A stretch of 64,000 nucleotides of DNA, from contig NC_081406.1 of assembly GCF_030272615.1 (NCBI RefSeq), forward strand, positions 172,485,861 through 172,549,860, read 5' to 3'. Of this stretch, positions 47,421 through 58,120 are shown piece by piece. This DNA comes from Cryptomeria japonica (lineage: Eukaryota; Streptophyta; Pinopsida; Cupressales; Cupressaceae). Within the stretch, counting starts at the first letter, position 1. The number at the start of each line of letters is the position of its first letter. The position numbers were made by a program, and so were the translations under genes. A model generated the notes under the pieces. It worked only from the letters and a program-made list of their open reading frames with translations. It had not been told where the DNA came from and made no database searches.

Positions 47421-48789
47421 TGCAACTTAGGTTAATGTAGACTGAAGCTAACAATGCAAGATGGGTCCCAGCTACAAGTCCATGTTAGGTACCAATGTAC
47501 AAAAATACAAATCCATGCAAATCAACACAATCTCTCACACATGGAGAAAGAGAGAAAAACCCAATGGGATAAAAAATTCCCCCCAAAAGATAGATGAAAA
47601 CTATAGAAAATAACTCTCAAATAAGTATTAGAAGGATAAAACCCTATGTGAGGAAGAAGTCCTCCCCATAAGAGAGAAGAAGAGAGACCAAGTATCTCCC
47701 CCTCAATGTAGAATTTGCACCAATGGTAGAAGTTCTAAATTGAATGAAGAATTTTCTCCACAATTGTTGAACCACGTTCCTCCCCTTGGCAAGAAACAAA
47801 ACCAAAAGTGTATCCATGAAGTATCCCCAATCATGAAGGGAAGATGTAAGAAAAAAAATCAAGAAGAATAGAGTCTTTGAAAACTGCTCAAGTGTCCCCA
47901 TGTCAATGTTGAAAGTTGCCCACTACAAATCAAGTGTACTCATCCACACTACTAAAAAAGGAAATCCAAGATCTAGTGAGGATGAATTTAGAACACTATC
48001 CAAAGACTCATATGTATCCTCTAAGGATAAAGAGACCACCTCCAATCGTTGTACATAAGAATCCACAATCATATCAACCTCAAAAGAATGATCATGTAGA
48101 AAATGAAAAAAAGGTTCAGAGTGTTCCCTCACAACAATCGAAGAAGGATCATCAAAGAGAAGAGAATGTGTATTTTATAAATAATGTCTCCCAAATATGC
48201 AATGTAGGACTCCACAAACAAGCTTGCAATGCAAGTGTTAAGTAGTCATTCCAAGGAACTATAGCTAGAAGACAAGGAATATCCTACTACATTGAATCAC
48301 AAGAAGGCAAAAACTGTTCCAATATCTGCATCATCAAGTGCAAGAGGTGATGTGATATCAATAGGAGGAGATGAAATACAAGGCTCAAGAATGATTTTAC
48401 ATTTGAGAATACCCAAGTTCGAGTACCCAAACTTCGCCTCATTATCCGAATCATCACAAGAAGTGTGATCAACATATGAAAAATTAACCTCATCAATAGG
48501 ACCAAAATTTGAAAAGGAGTACAAGCGAGATGTATGATCAACCACCCCAGTTGCAACACTAGCTCTAGTCTGTAAGTCTCTAATGATAACTAAATCAAGT
48601 GTGAACTCCGTATTTTTCCTTGTTGCACCATGAGTGATCTACTAGATGAGAAGAAGATTGTTTGTCAAATGGGGTACACACAACAAGTATCATTGAAGGA
48701 GTTATCCCCAATGGAAATATATTATTTCCAAATCAAATTCGTATATGTATGTTTCCCCATCAAAATTTGTGGCATGTTGCAAGGCTCAA

Positions 48790-49099
48790 GTGAAGAGAAC
48801 ATAGACTACAAAGATGCCATATGATGAGAAGCTCCTGAATCTAGAACCCATATCCCTGAATCGTGACTTGTAGTAGCACAAAGAGCTTATCCTTTATTTG
48901 TCCCAAAAGAGTGATTCTTCCCTTTATCCTTTTCTTTAGAAGAAGAAGTTGAAGTAGACATTCTAGAAGACAAATTGATTATACTCTTATAACAATGGTG
49001 TTCATCATGTCTTGACTTCTTGCAATATGCACAAAAAAAATTCTCCTTATAATATGTCCCCTTAGGTGAGGATGTAGACTCACCTTGGGGTGAACCCAT
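48790..49099 (-). pseudogene. Copia B zinc knuckle and protease
   Basis: FFCAYCKKSRHDEHHCYKSI (CX2CX4HX4C) within the open frame 49099-48887. After a stop, CATTSHDSGIWVLDSGASHH near 48875-48795 follows. Trp at the canonical SHDSW position is Gly here but Trp in copia A. Confidence 0.85.
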
Positions 49100-50166
49100 G
49101 ATAGTGAGTTACACTTTATTGCCAACTTTGACAATGCAATATTCATTTTCAAGAAAAACTTCAGATTCAGACACCTATTACTGTTAAACCATAAGAAATA
49201 TTTAGATGATGTGAACTAGTGATTTGTGTCTTTTTGTGTTTAGATTATAAAAATATTTTTTTCATAATTTTTGGAATCATTTTGCTTCCATTTTTCTATC
49301 TCCCACGAAAACTATTTTTTTTACAAAAAACAACATTTTAAAGAGTGATACTCACTTGGTCAAGCATAATTTTTTTTCTATAATAGATATGAATGTGATT
49401 CTTTTGAATTTAGTTTTGTAACATTATCTTCAATATTTTATATTTTATTAAGTTTTGAAGTTGAGATAACTGTAATTTTGACATATGTCCATTTGGTCAC
49501 CCATAACTTGTTGTATATGTAATGAAAATCAATTATATTTTTTGTTAGAAAAAGGACTTCAATACCTAGTATGTAAATATATTTTAGAATTTTTTTCACT
49601 TGTTTACTATTTTTCCATAGGTGTTGAACTCAAAAGTTGATGTTTGGTGTGAAACCTATGTTCAATTAACCTAAAAATAATATTAATAAGCTCAATATAT
49701 ATTAAACTAATAATCATTGGAAAGCTCGCTACGAGTACTACTATCATGCATTTGGTTTTGTCAAAATTCATCCATTTGAGCCCCTAATTTGAGCTTCGAA
49801 GGCCAAAACTTCATAGAAACCAGGAAAGTTTGGGGGCGGGGTGGGGGGGATCTCTAGCAAGCAGTTTGGATAGAATATATGTTTTATCGAAACCCTTTGA
49901 GAATTATTTTTTAAATGACCATGTTCATTTTAAAAAATCATTAAAAAAGGGGGTTTGATCGAACCCCCTTTTTTAATAATTTAACATTCTATCGAACGTA
50001 TTTAAAATAATACGTTCGATCAAATTGTTTTTGGGGGTTTGATTGAACCTGACATTTGATCAATGTGCAATTTCTTCGTTGCAAAAGATGTAACCCACTA
50101 TTGTGGGTTCACCCATTTTTGTGGAGGGGATGATTGTGCTCCATCTTATTGTGGCTTTGGCTTAGA

Positions 50167-50700
50167 CTACTTGTGGTTCTTGACTTTTCCTTGATTTCTT
50201 TGATTCCCTTTATTAGCCACCAAATCTTGTGACTTTGAAGACTTGAAAATCCCCATCTTGTTCAATTTAGATTTCTCAAGTATCAACACCTCAGTGAATG
50301 CATCAAATGATGAGGGAGTGTATGAGGCACCTTGAGGCAATCGATGGGTGTGAAAAGTATAAACAAAGGCTACATTTCTTAATGGAAGCTTGTGCAACAA
50401 GTTATAAACCAATTGAGAATCTTTTTTATCAATGCCACAATCCTTAAGTTTTTCTCTTATCTCATTTTCTTTCATAACATAATCTTATATTATATCAAAA
50501 TATTTGGGATCCAATGTTGCGAGTTCACCATCAAACTTGTAGCCCCTAATCTCATCAACTTGACCATATACTTTTTCATAAATATCTCAAGCCTCTTTAA
50601 TTGTAGTACATTTCTCAATGTGAAAAAAGAGGTCACCTGATACATAATTTCTCAAAGTTCCATGTGCCATAGAGTTTTTAGTGATTCATTGAACTTGAGC
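50167..50700 (-). pseudogene. Copia B gag (UBN2-type) fragment
   Basis: The best open block is 50475-50167: KLKDCGIDKKDSQLVYNLLH, KLPLRNVAFVYTFHTHRLPQ, FDAFTEVLILEKSKLNK, then a basic tail. The upstream part is broken by stops. Homologous to 42425-41991. Confidence 0.82.
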
Positions 50701-51539
50701 ATTAGGATCAGCCTTATGATTAGGTGGTGATGTTATTGTTCCATTTACATAATGAATGAGTCATTTTTACATTTACTTACTCCATGCTTTAATTTTCCAC
50801 GATGCATAATTATGTGGAGTTAAAAGTAGAAATTTGGGAGAACCCATAGCACCAAAAAGAAAAAAACATAAAAAAAGAGAGGCATAATCACACAAGATGG
50901 CCCCTTAAACTCACTCAATCAAAGAAGCCCCCCCCCCCCCCAAAATGATAATTTGGAACTTTATACTTAGTGCATGTATAATGGGCCACTTGCAAAATAT
51001 AGCAAAGTGGACTTTTGATTTAAAATTTACAACAGGCCCAAATAGGCTATAAGAGACTCAAAAAAATATTGCAAGTTCTCTAAGCTAAGATCCAACCAAA
51101 ATACAAGTACCAAATAGGCCAAAAATGACCAAATACTAAAAGTAAAATTTCTACTAAAAATAGTGAAAATTAGATAGCACCACATAAAATAAGACAAAAA
51201 ATTACGCCATTTCAAAAAAAATGACACCTAAAAGGGAGGTCGTATGAGTCCAAATGAAGCCTCTAAACTTGCAAAACCAAGGATTGGATAGGTACAGTTG
51301 TGAAAAACAAAAAATTCTAAAAAATTCATCCACCAAAATTAGAAAATACCACCACCATTGTGGACAACAAGAAAAATTAACCCAAATTAATAAATAAAAA
51401 TTGCACTGAAAAAGGAGCTAGAACGAGCAAGTTGTGGGCCTTCAAAGTTGGCCTCCAAAACCAAAAAGCTCAATGAGAGGGGGTCCAAAAAAATTCGACA
51501 AACCATTGACATAATGCTAATGTCATCATTCCACTATCT

Positions 51540-52240
51540 TAAATTTGATAATTGTATGAGCAACATCAAATGGTCACCCTGTCTATTGTATGGATGATGA
51601 TGTCATCAGTATGGAAAATGACACGTGGACTAGCTGATGTGGCAATTCTATACAATGATGTGGTGGATGACTATATTTTCTATACTATTGAGGTGTTTGA
51701 TGATGTGGCATCTGTGTGGATGCCTGCATGGCACTACATGGACTAGTCTCAATCTACCACATGCCAGTCTTTAACGCTGACTGTGTATTGCGTGGTTGGT
51801 GACTATTTAAGCCATATGAATGTGTGGTGCAATTAAACGGTGCCACTTGGTGGATGGAATATGTAAAAATAAATGGGGGTCTATGAAAGGGTACCACATG
51901 TTGCATTTGGCATTGAACAAAGCCTCATGGAAGATATGGTAAGAGCCTTGATAAAAAATGCAATCTGAGTGAGTGTCAATCAAGAGATGGATTCGGAGGC
52001 TGGGCAGTGAACGATGGTCAAGACAGTGACCAGTGAGGGCTGGAAAACAGTCTACAGTGTTGGGTAAATTGTTTCCAATGGAGTATGATAGTCCGACGAG
52101 AGTTGCCTGAAGGAAGTCACGAGGATGGTAGAATTGCAGCACAGTCAGGGAGGTGTTGTTGTGGCGAGAGGAGCCCGACCAAGATGGATGGCTAGCCAAC
52201 GGTGGCACTATGGTAGTGGGAGTCACCACAGTGACAAACC
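51540..52240 (-). other. Extra ~600-bp segment in copia B leader
   Basis: It lies between the primer-binding site and gag of copia B and has no counterpart of this length in copia A, which has about 100 bp (43240-43337) here. It holds a 140-residue minus-strand open frame (52229-51807) with no recognised domain, plus repeated GATGATGT/GATGTGGC motifs. It may be leader sequence lost from A, an insertion in B, or captured host DNA. Confidence 0.55.
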
Positions 52241-52603
52241 CTCGGAAAAAATGATATTTTTTTCATTATTATTTTAATGATTTTTTAAATAAACTTTTAC
52301 AAACCAAAAAACTATGAAATATTTAAATGATGTTGAAATAAAATTAAAAATATTTCGCAAATTTTATTTTTTTTTGTAAAATCCATACCATACATCCAAA
52401 TGGGCAAAAATTTTCCTCCAAAGCCCCAAAATCATTTTTCATCTAATATAGGTGAATTTATACTCACAATTCATGGAAACAGCCTCCCAGATGCAACGGT
52501 GAGGTCAAAATTGCCATAAGATGTCTCCAAAATATGCAGCTCCCCAGATCCAAAAATTGAATGCTCCAAAAGCTCTCCAAATAGACTACTCAATGAAGCT
52601 CCA

Positions 52604-52618
52604 ATGGCTCTGATACCA
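52604..52618 (-). other. Copia B primer-binding site
   Basis: Minus strand TGGTATCAGAGCCAT, an exact match to the initiator-Met primer core TGGTATCAGAGC. It abuts the 5' LTR. Copia A has one change here. Confidence 0.88.
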
Positions 52619-53073
52619 TGTAAGAATTTGTCAAATATAACCAAGATCTAGAGCACAATGAATAGCACAATAAGAAAGACAATAGATTTGATAAGAATAA
52701 AGTGTGTTCTAATCAAGATGCAAGTACTATCAACTGGATCATTCCTAAATCATTACATACAATGTAGATGAGCCTATTTATAAAGGAAAATAAATATGGA
52801 TATGTGAGCACATAATAATGACATGTGGCTCAATGAGAAACAAAGGTAGGTAGGGTAGGTGGGAGAAATAATAAAATATTCCACAAGAAATGGATCATGC
52901 ACCGAAGATGGAATGCAACAAAAAGATAAGACCATTAAAGATTGAATTTCTCCTACATACATCATCCCTATGTGCACACTTCCCTAAGTGTCTCATATCC
53001 AAACTACTATGATATGCATTACCCTAAGTCAACTTAATTAAAGTGTAATTACGAGACATAATGTATACCAACA
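52619..53073 (-). repeat. Copia B 5' LTR (455 bp)
   Basis: Plus strand TGTAAGAATTTGTC to TATACCAACA. Homologous to the LTRs at 43724, 47002 and 25985. Confidence 0.9.
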
Positions 53074-53305
53074 GATACATACATACATGCATACATACAT
53101 GCATACATGCATACATATGTATCTATGCATGTATGTATGTATGTATGTAGGTATATATGTATGTTTGTATGTATACATATTCATATAAATATACGTATGC
53201 ATATGCATATACATATACATATACACATACATGTACATGTACATATGTATGCATTTATTTATGTATGTGTGTTTGTGTTTGTGTTTGTGTCTACACACAC
53301 CCATA
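53074..53305. repeat. Compound CATA/TATG/TACA microsatellite, copy 2
   Basis: Counterpart of 44191-44393 directly to the right of the copia B LTR. It ends in GTGTTTGTG repeats. Open frames in it are artefacts. Confidence 0.95.
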
Positions 53306-54114
53306 AATCTAATAAGTTAAGCACTCTTGTCATTTTTAACATAATTATTACTTAGGACAATTATCCCTCTTAATTAAGATGAGGGGGGGTATCTCTACAT
53401 AGTTGATCTTACAAATAAGGTGGAGATGCTTCTCTCAAACCATAATATCATCTATTATTGAGTTCATATGTTACTAGTTGATTATTGAGGTCATCGCCTT
53501 GAAGTGGTCTACTATACTTTTGATTTTTTGCATTTATTTTCAATAAATATCATAACAAGCAATATTGGAGCTATGATTTGAGCCAACATTTTAATTTCCA
53601 TCATAACTTTCACAAAATTTTGAAGTTGAATCTAATTTTTGTTTTGTTTTGAGGTACATATTAGATAACATCTCAAAATAATATTTAGACTTTAAAGGTA
53701 TTTTTTAAAAAAATTATTGATATTTAATGTTTTTTTAGTAATTTTCTCCAGAGGCCATAATTTGTGCAGTTTTGTTTTAACATAACTATATTTGTGGAAA
53801 CCTTAGTGGTCAATATTTAGTCAAAAATATGATTAAATTATTTCTGTAGGCAACAATTTTAAGAATTTTTTAAAAAAACATTACATTTTTGGAAAGCTTA
53901 TAGAAAATTAGGTCGTTTCTCTTTTGAAATTTATTGTTAAACATAAAATATATATTTTTTATTTAGTGTTCATATTTTCTTCTAGATAAAAACATTAAAT
54001 TCTCTCTCACACGAAGTACTTTCTTACTTTAATCAATCTTAAAATAAAAAACATAATTAAACCTATGTAATCTCTACGATTAGATCACCTTTCTCCATCT
54101 TCAAATATAAAGAC

Positions 54115-54956
54115 CTATTTAATTTTCCACCACCTAAAATTGAGGGAAGAATTTTGACATGAAACAATAGTACATTTCGTTAAAGGTAAATTGTTTGACC
54201 CATTTATAAAATATTTAAATGAGGGTTTATAGATGTTTACAAAGGAACCATTATCAAAATTAAGTCCCAAAAAAATCACCAAGGTGGTTACAAACCTAAT
54301 AAGCCAAATAAAGGGATAGGCAAACCTTTCTAAGGTCAATAATCAAACCTACCAAGAATAAGCATTCATAAATTTGTTCATAGAAATGTAATTTCATGGA
54401 TAAGACTCGTAAAACAACAATTTAACCTTCATAATATACAAAATAATTCTATGATTGAGATAGCTTTATTATATTTAGAATCAATACCTTACCAATGGTA
54501 CTAATGGAAGATAAGCTACAAACAAGGGAAAATGTTGAATTGGAAAGAATTTAGTAAAGAATTAGCAACCTTCTATGAACAACTATGAATTGGAAGCCAT
54601 TTTACCTAACTAAAAAATTTAAAACAACTAAGGACTATAGTTGAATATAATGTTGAGTATTTTAAATTGGCACGTTAAGCTCTCGAACTGATACCTTACC
54701 AAAGGCTACAATTGTACATTAATGGAATTAAGGACCAAATGAATCATTATGTTTGGGTGTTTAATGAATTAAAAAATTAGGATTACAACATTCTAATTAT
54801 CAAACTTGGATGCCTAGTTAAAAAATATTTCCATTATGACCTCCCTAACATCCCATCTTTGAATGGGTTAGGCCTACATTCAATCATTAGGTTCATAATA
54901 GATTTGACTAGAGAAAATTGAAGGCCATGGTTAATATCATCCATATCCATGCATTG
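54115..54956 (+). pseudogene. Ty3/gypsy gag remnant (copy 2)
   Basis: Same blocks as 45180-46028 (FNXKEFSKELATFYEQL near 54535; LQLYINGIKDQMNHYVWVFN near 54710). After 54956 the sequence departs from copy 1 and continues into GGATAAATTTGGCCTCCTCC, the unduplicated flank. Confidence 0.72.
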
Positions 54957-57320
54957 TTGGATAAATTTGGCCTCCTCCTCCTCCTCAAGTAAAGTGGTTC
55001 TTGGCCCCCTCCATTTGGTGTAGGTAACTCTAATCGGTCATACCCTCAAACTACTAGGTAGAATTTCCCACTTGATTACTATAGTTCTAATGGACATATA
55101 ATTATCTGTAATATTTTCTATTGTACTTTCTATTCTTGAAAGAGAAATGAATTTTGGAGACATTTGAGGAACCCAATTGAAAATCACTTGATTGGGAGAT
55201 GTCAAGAAGTGGTTCCAAAATTGATTGAGTATTGTCAACAATTGGTTCAAAATTTGATTGATCAATACAAATTGCTTGTTTGAAACTTGAATCATGTGTT
55301 CAGTGGTTTGCACATTCAAGAACAACATCTTGTTTTTTGTGGATTGATGTATCTTCCTTTCTAGTTTTGTAGGAAGTGAACTTCACTCTATAATTCACTC
55401 TAATTGTGGGCCTTCTATAAAATCTTTTTCCCTTTTTACCTTGTGTCATGATTCTAGTTGAACCTACAAATGAAGAAAATGATATTAATATGTTTACCAT
55501 TGTTAATGAATATGTATGACAAAATAAAAATATATATTCAATTATACTTTTGAAAAAAATAGAAACATGTATGACGATATCATAAATGTAAACATACATG
55601 ATCAAAAAAGCATATGGCTAAAATGCAATATATACCTTTTGCCAAAAAAAATACAAAATAGATTAACAAAACCATTTGAAAAAGTGAATGTGTATATATA
55701 ATAATGAATATGCATATTGTTGTGTTGAATATATATACTTTTTTTGATGAATTAAAATAAAGGTTTTTAGAATTAAACTGTAAATAATGAACGTATCTGA
55801 TTATACATGTTATTTTGATTATATCACCCTAAAAAGGATAATAGTGAAATGATAATGAAACCCTATACAAATTTCACAATGATGTGACAAAGATAAGATT
55901 ACTGGAGTAGAATAGATTTCCAAATACCATTATCTACAAATTGAAAGGAGAAATGATATGTTGACGTTACCTAAAACTATAGAGAGTATCCTACAAGATA
56001 TCACATGATGGAGATAGTAGCTCGCAGAGACGTGTGATGAAAAATGACAAAAACAAGTAAAAAAACATGTGAAATAACCCCCTAATAAGACATTTCGATG
56101 AATGCAATGGGGGTTTTGGAATAAAACCATATAATTACAATGGTTGTGAAGTGAATAGAGTTTGTTGACTATATTGAACCATATAAAGGCAAGATATATA
56201 CAATTTTAATGTGACTATGGACAAATTATAGAACCCTCAACAAACATACATATATGTATGTATAGATACATATATGTAGTTGGCAAGGGAAATGAGAAAA
56301 ATATATACATAGTTTGATTTTTATAAAAAAATTAGAAAGTGTGTTGATGTGTTCACTTTAGTTGGTAAGCAAAATGACAAATATATAACAAACTTATGGT
56401 TGTTGAGTTTGAAATTATAAAATTGGGCATTTTGGAGCAACTTGTCTTATATTATAAATGAAATTGTATATGTAGTTGATCATGTTAATTGGTCAACTGC
56501 ACATGCACATGTGAACATGTATTAGTACATTTGCAAGATTTTACTAGACTTTTAAAAGTTTTCTATTAGGTAGTTAAAATGCAAATGTTATATGAGGGCT
56601 GAAGTGAATAATGAATGAATGATTATTAGAACATAGACAATAACTTCGAAGTATAATAAAAATCGACAAAACCGATTACATTGAATAATCTTTACTCTTC
56701 TCTCAAACTCCATATTTATTTACTTATCTTTGTATCTAGCTACTAAATTTCCTTGTGGCTTGTTTATTTACTCCTTGATATTGAAAGGTAACAAATGTTA
56801 GGGGGGTTGAATTTTAAGAAATTAAAATAAGTTACAATGAAGCGTAGAAGAAATGATCAAATAGTGCATGTTTGACTGACTCTCACCATTCTGGGCTCAA
56901 CAACTACACGTCTTTTGACTTACAACACTTCTTACCTAAATATTCCTTTCAGTTTCGGTAAGCACAAAATTTTTCAACTTACATGACTTCTTACCTAAAT
57001 TCGAGGAAGCTTCCAAAAGGACCGGATTTTAGTTTTGCAAGTCAACTTAGTACCTACTTTCTTCGTAATGATTCTCAATTCATACTGAATCCTGAATTGA
57101 ATTGGATTATAATAATCTCTCTCTCTCGACCCACAGGCTGTCCCGAAACAAAGCCATGACAAAACCCAGTATTGATTGTTTATTTAGGGTTTTCCGCGAA
57201 GAACAGCAAAATGCTCGCTTAACATTCTATTTATTCATCACCCAAACCCCAAAATAATCGTACTCCCAAGTCTAGGGATTTCTATACAGATCCCAAAAGT
57301 TCCGCAGCAGAGCAGAGAGC
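54957..57320. other. AT-rich spacer upstream of the HMA gene
   Basis: Minus-strand open frames at 55328-55038 and 55605-55300 are Asn/Ile/Ser-rich and basic, with no recognised domain. The first ~60 bp may continue gypsy gag. The remainder is AT-rich. The promoter of the gene at 57673 should lie at the right end. A TTCTATTTATTC stretch near 57220 is the only TATA-like sequence seen and is weak evidence. Confidence 0.5.
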
Positions 57321-57324
57321 CTCA

Positions 57325-57472
57325 CCCATATCTGTGAGCAAAACCCATTTCCAAGATACCAAAATGAATTTATGTTCTGTTGTCTGCTTAAGTGACTCAC
57401 TCATATGTGTGAGCAAAACCCATTACCAAGATACCAAACTGAAGGTATGTTCTCTTGTCTGCTTTTGTGAAT
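57325..57472 (+). repeat. 74-bp tandem duplication in the HMA gene leader
   Basis: GTGAGCAAAACCCATT-CCAAGATACCAAA occurs at about 57335 and 57409, each followed by TATGTTCT-TTGTCTGCTT. The second copy reads CTGAAGGTATGTTC, a possible 5' splice site of a leader intron. The first has TTTATG there and lacks the GT. Confidence 0.75.
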
Positions 57473-57672
57473 TCTGTTTCTGATTTGGTGAAAAAAATGT
57501 ATTTTTAAAGGAAAGTTCATAAGTTTGTGTATTTCATTTCTAATACAATTAGATGTTAGATCATTTCTATATGAAATAGAGTAGTTGCAGATTCACAAAC
57601 AAACTATTAAAAAATCTAAATCCATTTCAATCCATGTTGAAATCTTAACCTCTGTTCAAAATTTGCAAAAAG

Positions 57673-58120
57673 ATGGTGTTAAAATTGACGATTGAGGACG
57701 AGAAAAGAAAGAGAAAGGTCCTCAAGGTGGTTGCAGCCGTCGAAGGTATGCTGCCTGCATTTTCCTTTTCGCTTTCAAAGGCTAACCTTGGATTTCTTTG
57801 CTATGTAATTTGTTGAATGAAAATTTGCATTTGCATTTGCAGGGGTGGATTCTGTAATTGTGGAAATGAAGGAAAACAAGATCACTATAATTGGGAATGC
57901 AGACCCTGTGTGTGTAACCGGAAGACTCAGGAAATTCGGATTTGGCTACGCAGAGCTGCTCAGCGTGGGTCCTGCCAAGGAGGAAAAAAAAGATGAGAAG
58001 AAGGTTGAGAAGAAAGAAGAGAAAAAACCAGAAACCCCAAAAGTTGTTTATGCTTACCCGCCTGGTAATCGTTACAGTTACTTCAGTATGGAGAATCCCA
58101 ATATCTGGACCACCTCATAA
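57673..58120 (+). CDS. HMA-domain (HIPP-like) small protein, two exons
   Basis: Exon 1 is 57673-57745 (MVLKLTIEDEKRKRKVLKVV...). The intron 57746-57842 has GTATGC...TTTGCATTTGCAG borders. Exon 2 is 57843-58120 to a TAA. The product is about 116 residues. Residues 1-70 form a beta-alpha-beta-beta-alpha-beta heavy-metal-associated fold (VDSVIVEMKE, ITIIGNADPV, YAELLSVGPA), followed by a Lys/Glu-rich linker (about 71-92) and a Tyr/Pro tail. The metal-binding CxxC loop is absent, replaced by EDEKRK, as in many plant HMA proteins of the Pi21/HIPP type. The tail ends NPNIWTTS, where family members usually have NPNACSIM, so the prenylated Cys is Trp. Such proteins act in metal handling, stress or pathogen susceptibility; its own role is unknown. 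Confidence 0.85.

Larger units (their letters stand above)
47002..53073 (-). mobile_element. Copia B: internally deleted Ty1/copia
   Basis: Complete minus-strand element: 5' LTR 53073-52619, primer-binding site, gag block near 50700-50167, zinc knuckle and protease near 49060-48790, pre-integrase-like block (TSRLYSFSNFGPIDEV) near 48545-48480, linker (EPFFHFLHDHSFEVD) near 48120, 3' UTR, PPT and 3' LTR 47408-47002. Integrase core, RT and RNase H are missing, as in copia A, so the deletion predates the duplication. It is non-autonomous and would need proteins of a related full-length element. Confidence 0.9.
46029..54956. repeat. Tandem duplication, copy 2
   Basis: Repeats 24864-46028 in order: integrase (46029-46790), microsatellite (46826-47000), copia B (47002-53073), microsatellite (53074-53305), gypsy 5' part and gag (53306-54956). 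It lacks the hAT insertion. Its copia carries about 600 bp (51540-52240) where copia A has about 100 bp. Confidence 0.88.
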
